NCBI GenBank assembly: GCA_963070105.1
Contig: OY718804.1
Coordinates: forward strand, 2,086,817-2,150,816
Source of the DNA: Litomosoides sigmodontis
Lineage: Eukaryota; Nematoda; Chromadorea; Rhabditida; Onchocercidae
Reading direction: 5' to 3'
Length of the DNA stretch: 64,000 nucleotides
Within the stretch, counting starts at the first letter, position 1; the number at the start of each line of letters is the position of its first letter. Of this stretch, positions 13,101 to 44,228 are shown in pieces. The position numbers and the translations under genes are program-made. Under the pieces are notes generated by a model. That model saw only the letters and a list, made by a program, of their open reading frames with translations. It had not been told where the DNA came from and made no database searches.

Positions 13101-16100
13101 TTATATTAAAGCAAGGAATTTTTCTCCTCTCTCACCATCACTCAATTAATGTTGAAAAAAAAAAAATTTCGTTTTTAAATTTGATAGGATCAGAATGGTC
13201 GAACGGCGCTAATGCTAGCATCAAGTCAGGGTCATCTAATTGCCTGTCAGCAATTAATCGAGCATGGCGCTGATACCGATGCTATCGATGAGTTCGGTCG
13301 GACAGCACTGATTGTAGCGGCGATGAGTGGCTACCTGAATGTTTGTGAGATGTTGATAAGTTTAGGTGCTGATGAAGGTCATAAGGTATACGTGATGATA
13401 TTTCAAGTATAAATTAGCAATCATTTTAGGTCCAAATAATTATTGCGTTAGCTATATTAATTAGCTAAATGTTTCGCTGAATATATTCTTCTCATTTTGT
13501 GAATTTTAATTAAAATTAATATTTTGCTAAAATTAACGATATATTTTGAATGATAGCACTGAAAATATGTAAATTTCACTATAATTATTCAGTTAGTAAC
13601 TGAAATGATTACTAATTACTCACTAATTAGTCAAATTTTATTGAGCATAAATTGTTAAAAATTGATGTAATAGTAGTGATATCGTTAATGATGGTGATAA
13701 TGATAAGAATAATATATTATAATATGTAAATAATATAATACTGATAATGAAGGTAGTTATAATTGTAATAATTAATAATAATGATAATTTTTAAAGACGT
13801 TAATTAGCTATGTTTAGGATAATGATGGTGCAGTTGCATTGCATTACGCAGTTGCACATTCAGATTTGCAACTATGCAAATCATTAATTACCTCAACTAC
13901 AGCACAAGCAACTGATACACGTGGCGTACATCCATTACTCATTGCTGGACAACGGTCATCAGTTCAGGTTTGTATCGTGAATTTAAAAAAAAAGGAAAAT
14001 CTTAATGAATTAGTCGATTTTTAGCTCTTATGAGTAAAAAAGGTCATTTTTTTTATCTTTAAAAATTTTTTAATAATACCAGTTATAAATGTTTGTTAAT
14101 TATTCACTTTTAAAAATTAATAATAAAAAACATGTATGTAACTATTTTGTAATTCACTTTTTATATTTTTGCTATTTGAGATAGTGGAAGAATTATTGAA
14201 AGCTGGCGCACCAGTACATTTGCAATCACACGACGGCTTATCACCTCTTCGTGCTGCGGCAATTAGTCGTAATGAACCAGTTTTTAAATTTCTCCTAGAA
14301 TACCTACGCAAGAATGGAGAGGAGTTGAAATTGGATGAACCAGATCTTGATGGTGTACCACTAATTCATACATTACTTATTTTACGTGACGCATCAATGG
14401 TTGTTACATTATTGGAATATGGTGCATCAGCTAAGGCACGTGATTCACACGGACGTAGCTGTGCACATATTGTTGCACAGGTAAATTTCATTTTACAAAT
14501 TTGGATAGCAAATATTATTAATGATAAATTTTACTACCTTTTTTTTTTCTCTCTGAAATTTGCATGCATTTATGACTTTTATTGATTTGGCGGATCACTT
14601 TTTTTAATATTACAAAAATTTAATTTAAATCAGATTTAAGTAAAATTGCATATTTGAATTTACACATCTTTCAGTTAAATGATGTGAAATTAGCGGCAAT
14701 TGTTCGAAAATATGGAGGAGAATTTGAGGCACGTGATGAGGATGGACGTACGCCATTAATGATTGCTGTGTGGTCATCGAATTATAAAATTTGTCAGTAT
14801 ATGCTAGAAACTATTGGTGTAGCACCAAATGTTATCGATTATCAGGTTTGATTTAATTATCGAAGGTAAACTTTAAATGAACCTGCTTGGTGGATTATTG
14901 TGGGTTTTGATTTTTTATTTCCGTTTTTTTTTTCCAGAAGAGTAGAGGGAGGTAGAGTGGACGGGACGATATTAGTTACACTTTTACTTTTTAACAAAGT
15001 TTTCTTCATTTTTTTGATTTTACTAATTTATGAAGCTAAATGCTATGCATTCAATGCTGTAAATGTCGAGGTAAAATACTACTATTTTTATTCTAACTTA
15101 ACATTTTAATTAGAATTAGTATCTATGGATTCTTTTTTTTTGAAATGTACTCCTTTTTTTTTAATTTTAACGATTGTATTTTACATTCTTTTGATGGAAT
15201 TTTTTTTCAATATTTTTTGTAAAAGTTTTTTTTGTGGTATATTATAAAAAAAACTTATATATATATGTGCTAAATAAAATGTGAGCAAAATTTATCATAA
15301 ATTTTATGCGTTAAATTTTTTGTCAATTTTTTTAACGATTTTAATAAAGTTAAATGATATTTTATAAATTTAAAAAATTCTTTTATTTTATAATTTTAGG
15401 GTGCAACAGCGTTAAATATAGCAGCTAATAATGGACAACGAGACATTGTGATGTTACTGCTAAGTTTTGGTGCTGAACCATCGATATGTGATAATTTAGG
15501 TCGTTGTGCATCGGATGTAGCGCAACTAGCAGGACATGATCACATAAGGTTACTACCATTTGCATTTTCTCTTTTTTTTTTTTTTTAAATTTTAATTCTC
15601 ATTTTGTGAGCGAATTATGAGAGGTGAAAATTCTCTCAATGCATTTGCACTCATATCACATAAATTATAATTTTATCCTTTGTTTTTGTTCCAAAAAAAA
15701 AGTTGAAGTGAAAGAAGAAGGGATTATTAATTTCTCTTTGCGATTAATTAATGTTGCTATGCTTTAGGAAAATGTTAAGCTAGATTACTGTTATCACATG
15801 CATTTTATATCGTTTTTATTTGATCAAGAAAGATTTGTCCATTTATTGGTTGATTAATTCTTCTTCTCATTCTCTTTTACTACTATTATTATTATTTATT
15901 ATTATTATCGTTATTATTATTTTTATTACCTTTATTCTACAGGCAAATCCTGAAAAGTGCAAGTGGCTCAGCGGATAGCTCCGGATTCGGCTCACTACCA
16001 AGTAGTCCCACGCAACAACAACAACAACAACAACAACAGCAATCAAAAGTTAAATTTTTTTTACAGCAACAACGAAATATGGGATCACTGAAAGTGAACA

Positions 16101-16153
16101 ATAGTTCGCATGCTATTACAATCAAAAATAATACTTTACAAATTACACATTAG
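1116..16153 (+). CDS. ANKRD50-like P-loop NTPase / ankyrin-repeat protein
   Basis: Seventeen exons join in frame: 1116-1235, 4266-4430, 4897-5013, 7592-7777, 8143-8623, 9064-9209, 9854-10103, 10987-11044, 12090-12243, 12555-12651, 12958-13076, 13188-13385, 13818-13967, 14181-14480, 14675-14845, 15400-15548, 15943-16153. The product is about 1,023 aa. Residues 28-35 form a Walker A loop (GAPYSGKT) and 118-123 a Walker B strand (FILIDE). A helical STAND-type region follows, then roughly fifteen ankyrin repeats from about 425 to 955. The tail is short and Ser-rich with about ten glutamines. Order and wording, such as ALRSAA then RTALRAAAW then RTALMAAAF, and a C-terminal AITIKNN patch, match vertebrate ANKRD50, a protein linked to SNX27-retromer endosomal recycling. 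The start is ATG 1116 because an in-frame TGA lies at 1098; ATGs at 1122 and 1125 are alternatives. The tail is much shorter than in human ANKRD50 and ends ITH, without its PDZ-ligand-like end. Exon 14 needs an unusual GAG acceptor. TANC-type proteins are a less likely alternative. Confidence 0.88.
3190..3240. promoter_or_regulatory. Two identical 16-bp palindromes (TAATTAGCGCTAATTA)
   Basis: The perfect palindrome TAATTAGCGCTAATTA occurs at 3190-3205 and again at 3225-3240, 35 bp apart start to start. Each copy contains two inverted TAATTA cores, the classic homeodomain target, around a GCGC centre. The sequence is directly seen; a role as an intronic homeodomain enhancer is inference. Confidence 0.5.
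3345..3443. repeat. Long near-perfect inverted repeat (34-bp arms)
   Basis: Arm 3345-3378 is the reverse complement of 3410-3443 with a single mismatch that would still pair as G-U in one strand's RNA. The loop is 31 nt. AT-rich flanks (about 3332-3340 against 3449-3457) extend the pairing imperfectly. The RNA would fold into a long hairpin similar in size to a miRNA precursor or a small MITE. No target-site duplication was obvious. Confidence 0.8.
4770..4824. repeat. AT-rich short tandem repeat, TAAATTTAATTAA units
   Basis: Four staggered copies of a roughly 13-bp AATTAATAAATTT unit in intron 2 of the ANKRD50-like gene. The unit is itself nearly palindromic. No function visible. Confidence 0.75.
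5012..5275 (+). repeat. Degenerate tandem array starting at the exon 3 splice donor
   Basis: Six diverged copies of a 40-46 bp unit. The first begins at the real donor (CAG|GTAAATAA at 5011-5014). Later units begin near 5059, 5099, 5142, 5183 and 5229 with donor-like GTGAAT, GATAAAT, GTAAAT, GATAAAT and GTTAAT. Each is followed by a T run, a GAAAAAA block and a variant of AATTCAAATATAATTT. The array therefore contains repeated decoy 5' splice sites in intron 3. Confidence 0.75.
5276..7591 (+). other. Remainder of intron 3 of the ANKRD50-like gene
   Basis: AT-rich intronic sequence with CT and GA tracts near 5290-5330 and 5755-5790. I see no frame that would insert between the Walker B exon and the following exon (ALPCWLKLVVTSR), which join naturally at phase 0. 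Nothing else recognised. Confidence 0.6.
7902..7970 (+). repeat. Two-copy direct repeat in intron 4
   Basis: CTTCATGAATTC followed by a short AATC-ending block occurs at 7918-7936 and again at 7952-7970 with two differences. Each is preceded by an ACAGCA-TATCT segment, giving a period of about 34 bp. Confidence 0.65.
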
Positions 16154-16296
16154 TAAGAGTTGGCATTTAATTTGCATTATTGAACCTGTCATGTGATTAT
16201 TTGGAATTTTAGGTTTTCTTTTTGTTTGAAATGTATTTCATAAATTATTTTTTAATTTTTTTCCAATCCCCTAAGGCTTGTTTAGGTTATTCATTG

Positions 16297-16302
16297 AATA
16301 AA
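16297..16302 (+). terminator. Candidate polyadenylation signal, ANKRD50-like gene
   Basis: AATAAA lies 144 nt after the TAG stop at 16151-16153, a plausible distance for a worm 3'UTR. Confidence 0.55.
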
Positions 16303-17247
16303 ATTTTGCTAATATTTCTGTTGTTTTGATTTTATTTATTAATATTGGCATGCACCGTCATGATTTTTAAAAAAAAAAAAGTGAAAAAGGGCGAAACATT
16401 TGATTAACGTAGGAGTATGAAGTTTGTTGAATGTTATATTGATAAAATTACTTATCTTTTAGCTTCCTATAACAAGTTAAGCATAAGTAATCCAGTTTAA
16501 AAGGTTACAGGTCCGACATTTTTATTATCAATTATTATTTTTATGATTACTTTTATTTTGTTTATTTTCTGCTTTGTAATGAAATCTTATTTGCATAAAA
16601 GATGCAGTGATCTCAAAGTGTGCTTTTCCTGTGCCATTTTGTTCATTGAGATAATTTCGAAATGATCGGTTTGCTGGATTGGGGTGATCGTTGAGTTTTC
16701 AAAACTTGAATTTTCTCTCCTCTTTTATAGCGTTACATTTTAGTATCGATCAATCGATCAATTTTCATGACGCTGATCCATCGATGTTGTCGTTTTTTTC
16801 AACACTATGGCATTTCTCATTTGCATATTTAGGCTTTGAATGTATTATTATTATTATTATTCATTAACATGCCTTATTTAATTTTCCGGTGTACTGTTTG
16901 TCGATAAAGCTTTTTTTTATCTCATTCATACCTGAATTATCGATTCAAAATTATTTGTCTGAAAAGGCTTACCCAGAGAGAGAGAGAGAGAGAGTGAGTG
17001 AGAGAAAGAGATCAATGGCTATTTAATTGTTCTTAATACTGGTATAAATTATTTAAAATGTCTCGGAAAAGAAATGTTATAAATGTTTTATTAATATCCG
17101 TAATTCTTATTAGCTATATTACCGGATATTAGATAATTCATATTCCTTTTTTGGATGCAGGATAGCACTGATTTCATTTTTACACAATCTTCTGTTTAGG
17201 AGAATATATAGAAGTTTAGTAATAAAAATGGTGTTACGATCGGTGAA

Positions 17248-17281
<34 letters not shown>

Positions 17282-19580
17282 GAAGAAAAGTAAGCGAACG
17301 ATATTTCCCAATGAAATTTGCAATTTTTTAAATTTTGAAAAAATCATTCAGACACAATTAAAGATGAAATTGCAAATTTCATTTTGTTTTGTCAGTGCTT
17401 ACCATTTGGCAAGTTACAATTCAAATTACAAATTAGACATTTTAAAGTGTAACAAATTGTATTCTTTTTGGCGACTTTTTTTAATTTCTTAATGTTTAAT
17501 TTATTTTTTTTTATTTGTTTATTTAGCTGGAAAGAAATCAAAACATTTTATCCCAAAAAAATTTTTTTAAAAATTAAGCCTAAAATTAAATCAAACAAAT
17601 CATTGGGATGGGGAATGCATATATTTCAGAAGAATGGATAGTATCAGTTTTTAATTCCTTTTTAATTCCTTCAAATCTTCTTTTGCCCCTTCCGTATACA
17701 CGGTATATCCACCTACTTACCTATCTCTGTTTAAATCATTTCTGAATTCATTTTCACTACTCTTTAATCCTCTCAAATTTTCTTCCAATCTTTCATACAT
17801 ACAGTATTCCCATCTCTACTGTAAATCGCATTTAATCAATGTAATGCAATCAATGAGTAATTTTAGCTTGGCATCATCGCATTTCGATTCACTCATATCT
17901 ATCCTTTTCACTCGTCCGACATTTAACAATTTTTCCTTTCTCTTCCCCTCCACCATCTCTCTCTCTCGTTCCCTCTCCCTTTTTCTGTACACTTAAAAAT
18001 GTCTCTGGAACGGGCAGTTCTAAACTAATTCATTTTTTTTCAACCCATTTCCCTTGTGACTTCATTTTTTGATACTTTAGCTAACTGAATACTTTCCTTC
18101 ACTTATTTCCCAAAAGACATTTTATTGCATACTTCACTTCTCAGTTATATTTTCCATTTGCTTTTTTTTTCCCTTCTTTCTTTCCCCTGCTTCCTTAAAC
18201 TACCAATTCTTTCATCTCTATACCGCCAGAAATTGCCCACTTTCAATTTAATAGAATAATTTAATTCATTTTTGATATTGTAGTAATCTAATTTTAATGT
18301 AACTATTACAATTATTATTATTATTTTTTTAATTCATTCAAGCAATTACGCTCTATTATTGAATAATTGTTGGGAGTGAGTGGAAAAAGTAAAAAATAGC
18401 TGAAATTAAAACAAATAATGCAATAAATATCGAAATAATCAATAAAATATAAAATTATTATAATTTATTTTATTAAATTAACTGTTGTAGTTCCATTTCA
18501 GATGAAAGGAAATAAAAAAAATTGACAGCAAAATACAAATGGCTACTGTAAAGCATAAATAATAAACTTCAAAAAAAAGAGAACACACCTCAAAATGGGC
18601 ACACTGATGGTACGGTAGTTTTTTTCTACCACTTGCAATTAGAATGTGTATATTTTTTGTTTCAAAAAAAAGGCAAAATTACTTTAATTTTTGAATTCTT
18701 TCACAATTAATTTTAATACCATATATTTGAAGATTAAAATACACTTGAATGATTTCATGCATAAATTATTTTAATAAGTAAAATTACTCTTAGCAAAGTG
18801 TGATTAAAATTTTATTTGACGGCATAATTCATCTTTGTCTTTTCGTGTCTTTTACAAGCGCTAGGAAAAATGAAATTCGAAGTCAGAAAAAAAATGCATG
18901 CTGAAAAATGCATACCAATTAGCGAAGTGAAAAAAAAGAGAGGAAAGATGAAATATGTCAATTTTTAAATCATTCAACACACTTTTACGCTTTTTTTCCA
19001 GCAGTAAAAAGTGAATGAAAATTCGACAAAAGTTAAATTTAAAATTTTTGAAAATAGACACTTGCAAAATTTAGTTAAATCCAAAACATTCTTTTGCTAA
19101 TATTATTTATTGAATCAGTTCAACTTCATTTCATTCAATAATTTTTTAGACTTTTTTTAAAATACAACATTTTAAAAAAATACGATAATTTATCATAATG
19201 ATGAGAAGATAGATTGAGAAGCAAAAAAAATTCACATGCATCACTTCAATAAATTAAATAAAAAAAAGCACCGCTACTGCATTATTGGTTTTTGCAAATT
19301 TGACAAATAAATGAGAGAGAGAGAGAGAGGGAGGGAAGGGGAAAGAATGGGAGAAAAAGTAAGAATAAAAAAATGTCTACACATTTATTGTCTTTTTCCT
19401 CTTCAAACACAAACAAATGATTTTTCATTGACAGCAAATAAATAACGCTTTCGAACAATCACTTAAAATTTCGCTCAAACAATAAATTTGTTTAAGAGAA
19501 TGTTTGTTTCAATTAACTTTCATTAATTTGCATATCGAAAAAAAAATTCAAATTAATTCAGTGATGGAACGATGAAAGCA

Positions 19581-19590
19581 TTTATTTATT
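19581..19590 (-). terminator. Candidate polyadenylation signals, gar-2-like gene
   Basis: TTTATTTATT on the plus strand reads as two overlapping AATAAA hexamers on the minus strand, 63-72 nt beyond the receptor's TAG stop. Confidence 0.5.
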
Positions 19591-19652
19591 GGAAGAAATC
19601 TATTTTAGAGGAGGAAAAGCGAAAATTTGAAATTAAACTCATTCATTCATTG

Positions 19653-40884
<21,232 letters not shown>

Positions 40885-40889
40885 GAAGA

Positions 40890-40958
40890 GGTCAATTTCA
40901 CGTCCACAAATTGGTCAATTTCACGTCCACAAACAGGTGAATTTCACCTCCACAAATA
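40890..40958 (-). repeat. Triple 23-bp tandem repeat in the receptor 5'UTR
   Basis: Units 40890-40912, 40913-40935 and 40936-40958 share GGTSAATTTCACSTCCACAAA. The first two are nearly identical; the third differs by two compensating changes that make GGTGAATTTCACC a perfect hairpin. The array ends five nucleotides before the ATG (transcript sense) and contains no ATG in sense orientation. Confidence 0.9.
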
Positions 40959-41262
40959 TCAGTTAATTAGAATAATTTTTCGAGAGTACGAGTAAGGTGA
41001 GATCGGATAGGATAGTTAGATAAGCTTAATTAGGATAGAATTACAAATTAAGCCATAATAATCACTTTCATTCATCATAGTCATTGTTGTTGTTGACAAT
41101 TCTTTCACAAATTAAATGATAAAATTGTGCCAATAATTTAGCAAACAATGTAATTTGATTCACCTGAAATTAATCAATTTAACATTTCAAATTGTTTATG
41201 CTTTTTCATTCAACTATTTAAATTTTTTCTTTTAAAAAAAAAGGAAGAACGTAAAAAAAGAA

Positions 41263-41310
41263 TAAATGATCAAAAAAAATTTTTTTTTTCTTTCCTTTTT
41301 TGATCATTTA
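41263..41310. repeat. 15-bp perfect inverted repeat
   Basis: TAAATGATCAAAAAA at 41263-41277 is mirrored exactly by its reverse complement at 41296-41310 around an 18-nt T-rich spacer. It would form a stable short hairpin upstream of the receptor gene. Confidence 0.75.
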
Positions 41311-42800
41311 ATACAACATATTTTATATATTTGATGCATTCATGCAAATAATTCGTTTTTTTTTTCTTTGTAAATAAATAAAACTTTCATCAATTTTCTA
41401 CGGCTAGCATATTTAGCCCATCGAGCACTACTCTCTCTCTTTTTTTTTCTGTTTTTCGTTTCGTTTTAAAGTTAATGATGTAGAAATTTTCGACTTTGTT
41501 TTTTCATTTTTTCTTCCACTTGAAAACGTGCAAGGAACAAGAAAAAAAAAAGAATGCATGAATAAATGCATGTATGTATGTGTGTCTTATTGCATATCCA
41601 ACTAATTAGTTATAGATTTCAGTCTCAAACGATATTTTCAATTGAAGTTAATGATGTAGAAATTTTCGTTTCGGTTTTTTTCTTTTTGCTTCATACCACT
41701 TCAAAAAGTGTGCAATAAAAAGATAGCAAAAAAAAAAGGAATTTTTTTAATACATCAATATATGTATATTATGTGTGAATACTCTTACTTAATATAATAC
41801 AATTTTTAATATTCTTACTTAATAGTACAATTTTTTCACACATTTTTTTTCCTTCGAATAAATAAATTTAAAAAAAAATACACATATGCATATATTACTT
41901 AAACGCTTTGAAATGGAAAGAAAAGCAAATGAAGATTTCAATATCATTAAAAATTTTTACTACTAATGCATAGATTACTTCAAAAAAAAAGGAAAAAAAA
42001 GGGAAACGAAAAATGTTAGTTTAACAATATTATTTTTCGCAAAAAATTTTTCTTACAACAGATATTAATTAATATAAGCAACAGATAGTTAATTAATGAA
42101 CTAGTAAATTATCTAATAAAATACACATTTGCAAATAATTTTTGTTGCTAATATAATTTCGTATTAATTTATTCGAGCTATTTTTTAACACCCACAAATT
42201 TACATCACATTGGTCTTGATCAGACCAATTCATACACACGCAACATACCAAAATCGTTTATTGCGTAGAACAAAAAAAAAAAAGAATTTCGACGAAATTT
42301 AAATCTACTCGTTTATCAAATTTAACAAACAGAAAGTGCTACACTTTAATGAAACTCTCTTCCAACTGGTTAGGAAGCAAAAAAAAAGAGAGAGAAAAGG
42401 CATATGTGTGAAATACTTGAAAGATTTATCTAATTATTTAATTCACTCTATGACTAAAGTGGTGGAGTATCAATGGCAACATCGCTACTCGGTCTTTTTG
42501 CGCCCTTTGCTTTTTCCATTTAAATTCTTCCTCTATCAAATGCTGCGATGAACAGTGAAGAAGTGCTAATGCAATATTATTGCTATTAATAAGCGCATTA
42601 TTATTATTTTTTTTTTGAAACGAAAAATTTAATCAGAAGGAAAATGAATAGAGTGCATGTAACACTCATAGAGCAAGAATTATGAGAGAAATCTGATGTG
42701 TGTCCACTAGCAATTTATGAAATGAAACAAATTCAGGTTTTGCTTTCATTCGGTCCACGTCAATCAGTGCGATGAGAGAGACGGTTGAGGCGAATGAACG

Positions 42801-42869
42801 AAGTAAGCTAGATAAGCTAAGTAAGCTAGATCTAAGTAAGCTAAGTAAGCTAGATAAGTAAGCTAGATC
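42801..42869. repeat. AAGTAAGCTAGAT short tandem repeat
   Basis: Five or six imperfect copies of a TAAGCTAGAT/TAAGCTAAG unit of 8-13 bp in the divergent intergenic region. No coding role. Confidence 0.8.
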
Positions 42870-44138
42870 AATGAAGAGTAAGAACGAAAAAAGAACGGGT
42901 TGAATTAATCGTTCGCAATGATAATTACTAATTAGCTAAAAATTGCAAGTTTCCTAATATTTCTCCTCATTATCCTCTCAACTATCTCATGCACTCCCTA
43001 AATTTCTGAGACTAAAAAGAAGGAGATTTTAATTATTTCAAATAAATAAATAAACAAATAATAAATACATGGGCATAATTTTCAAAACTTTAATGTTTTT
43101 GATTACTTTCAAGCAATGGTAAATGATGTAATTTCTCATATTCTTCAATAAATAATTGCGAAATCAAAAATTAATTTCATTTTTTTTTCTCACGCTATAA
43201 AACAAGCATGAAAAATTGAGAGGGACAAAGAAAAAAAAACAATTAATCTATGTACATTTTATAACAGCACATACATGCACTCCTTTTTTTCCAACACTTT
43301 CTTTCTCTTACATTTTTAAATTGCGCTAGCAAAAAAAAAAAAAAAACATTAGTCGAACCAAAATTAAATTTCTAAATTGCAAAAAAAAACGAGCTGCAAA
43401 ATGTAAAATTTAATAATGTTGAAATGTTTAGCAAACGAAACCTTTATACTTTTGACCATCAAATTTCAAAATTTTTGAACGATCTTATTCTTATTTAGTT
43501 GTCATGCATAACTTCAACTTTTTTCCAACACACACACACACACACACGTATATACATGTATGTTATCCAATTAATTCAATAAAATGTCAACAAAAGGAGA
43601 GAAACGCAGGTGAAATAGGTAGTAAGGGAAGTGAATGAATTAAAATTTTTTCAAATCTATTACTATTTAATGAAATTAAGCAGCAGGAAATTTGATGCTA
43701 GGATCAGTTCATTCCGTTGAAATTTACAGTCACATCAATCATCGTAACTCTTACTCTTACTCCAACATGCATAAGGAGGAGGGAAAAATAAAATTCGATA
43801 TTTTTAAAAAAAAACAAAAATTTCGCTAAAAAAAAAATTTGGCTACTCACAACAACAAACAATTGAAAAATGCTAAATTGGATTTGCTAGCAAAAAAAAA
43901 GGGAAAATGACATTACACATATGTACAATTTAAAATTGATAAATAAACTTTCGATAAAAAAACAAATTGAAAGTTGAAAGACGGAGAGAGCGAACGATGA
44001 ATTCATCCTCAACTTTACTTCACTTTATCAGTTGACCAGTAAGTGGTCGCAGGGTGCAGTAGATGACGATAGGAAACTACGCCATGTCATCGGCAAACAT
44101 CCGATACATCCATTCAATTCAAATCATCAAATCATTTC

Positions 44139-44170
44139 TGATGATGACGACGATTGATGATGACGACGAT

Positions 44171-44226
<56 letters not shown>
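44139..44226. repeat. (GAT)n microsatellite with duplicated 16-bp lead
   Basis: TGATGATGACGACGAT occurs twice back to back (44139-44154, 44155-44170), then runs into about 18 GAT triplets. Its Asp and His homopolymer translations are artefacts of the triplet repeat. Confidence 0.9.

Positions 44227-44228
<2 letters not shown>

Larger units (their letters stand above)
16154..19652. other. Convergent intergenic region, ANKRD50-like gene and receptor 3' ends
   Basis: Contains a candidate AATAAA for the left gene at 16297-16302 and minus-strand AATAAA signals at 19581-19590 for the receptor. The rest is AT-rich with (GA)n tracts near 16977, 17249 and 19315 and a short TATTAT run near 16848. Open frames here lack splice signals or recognisable domains. 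I see no gene. Confidence 0.65.
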
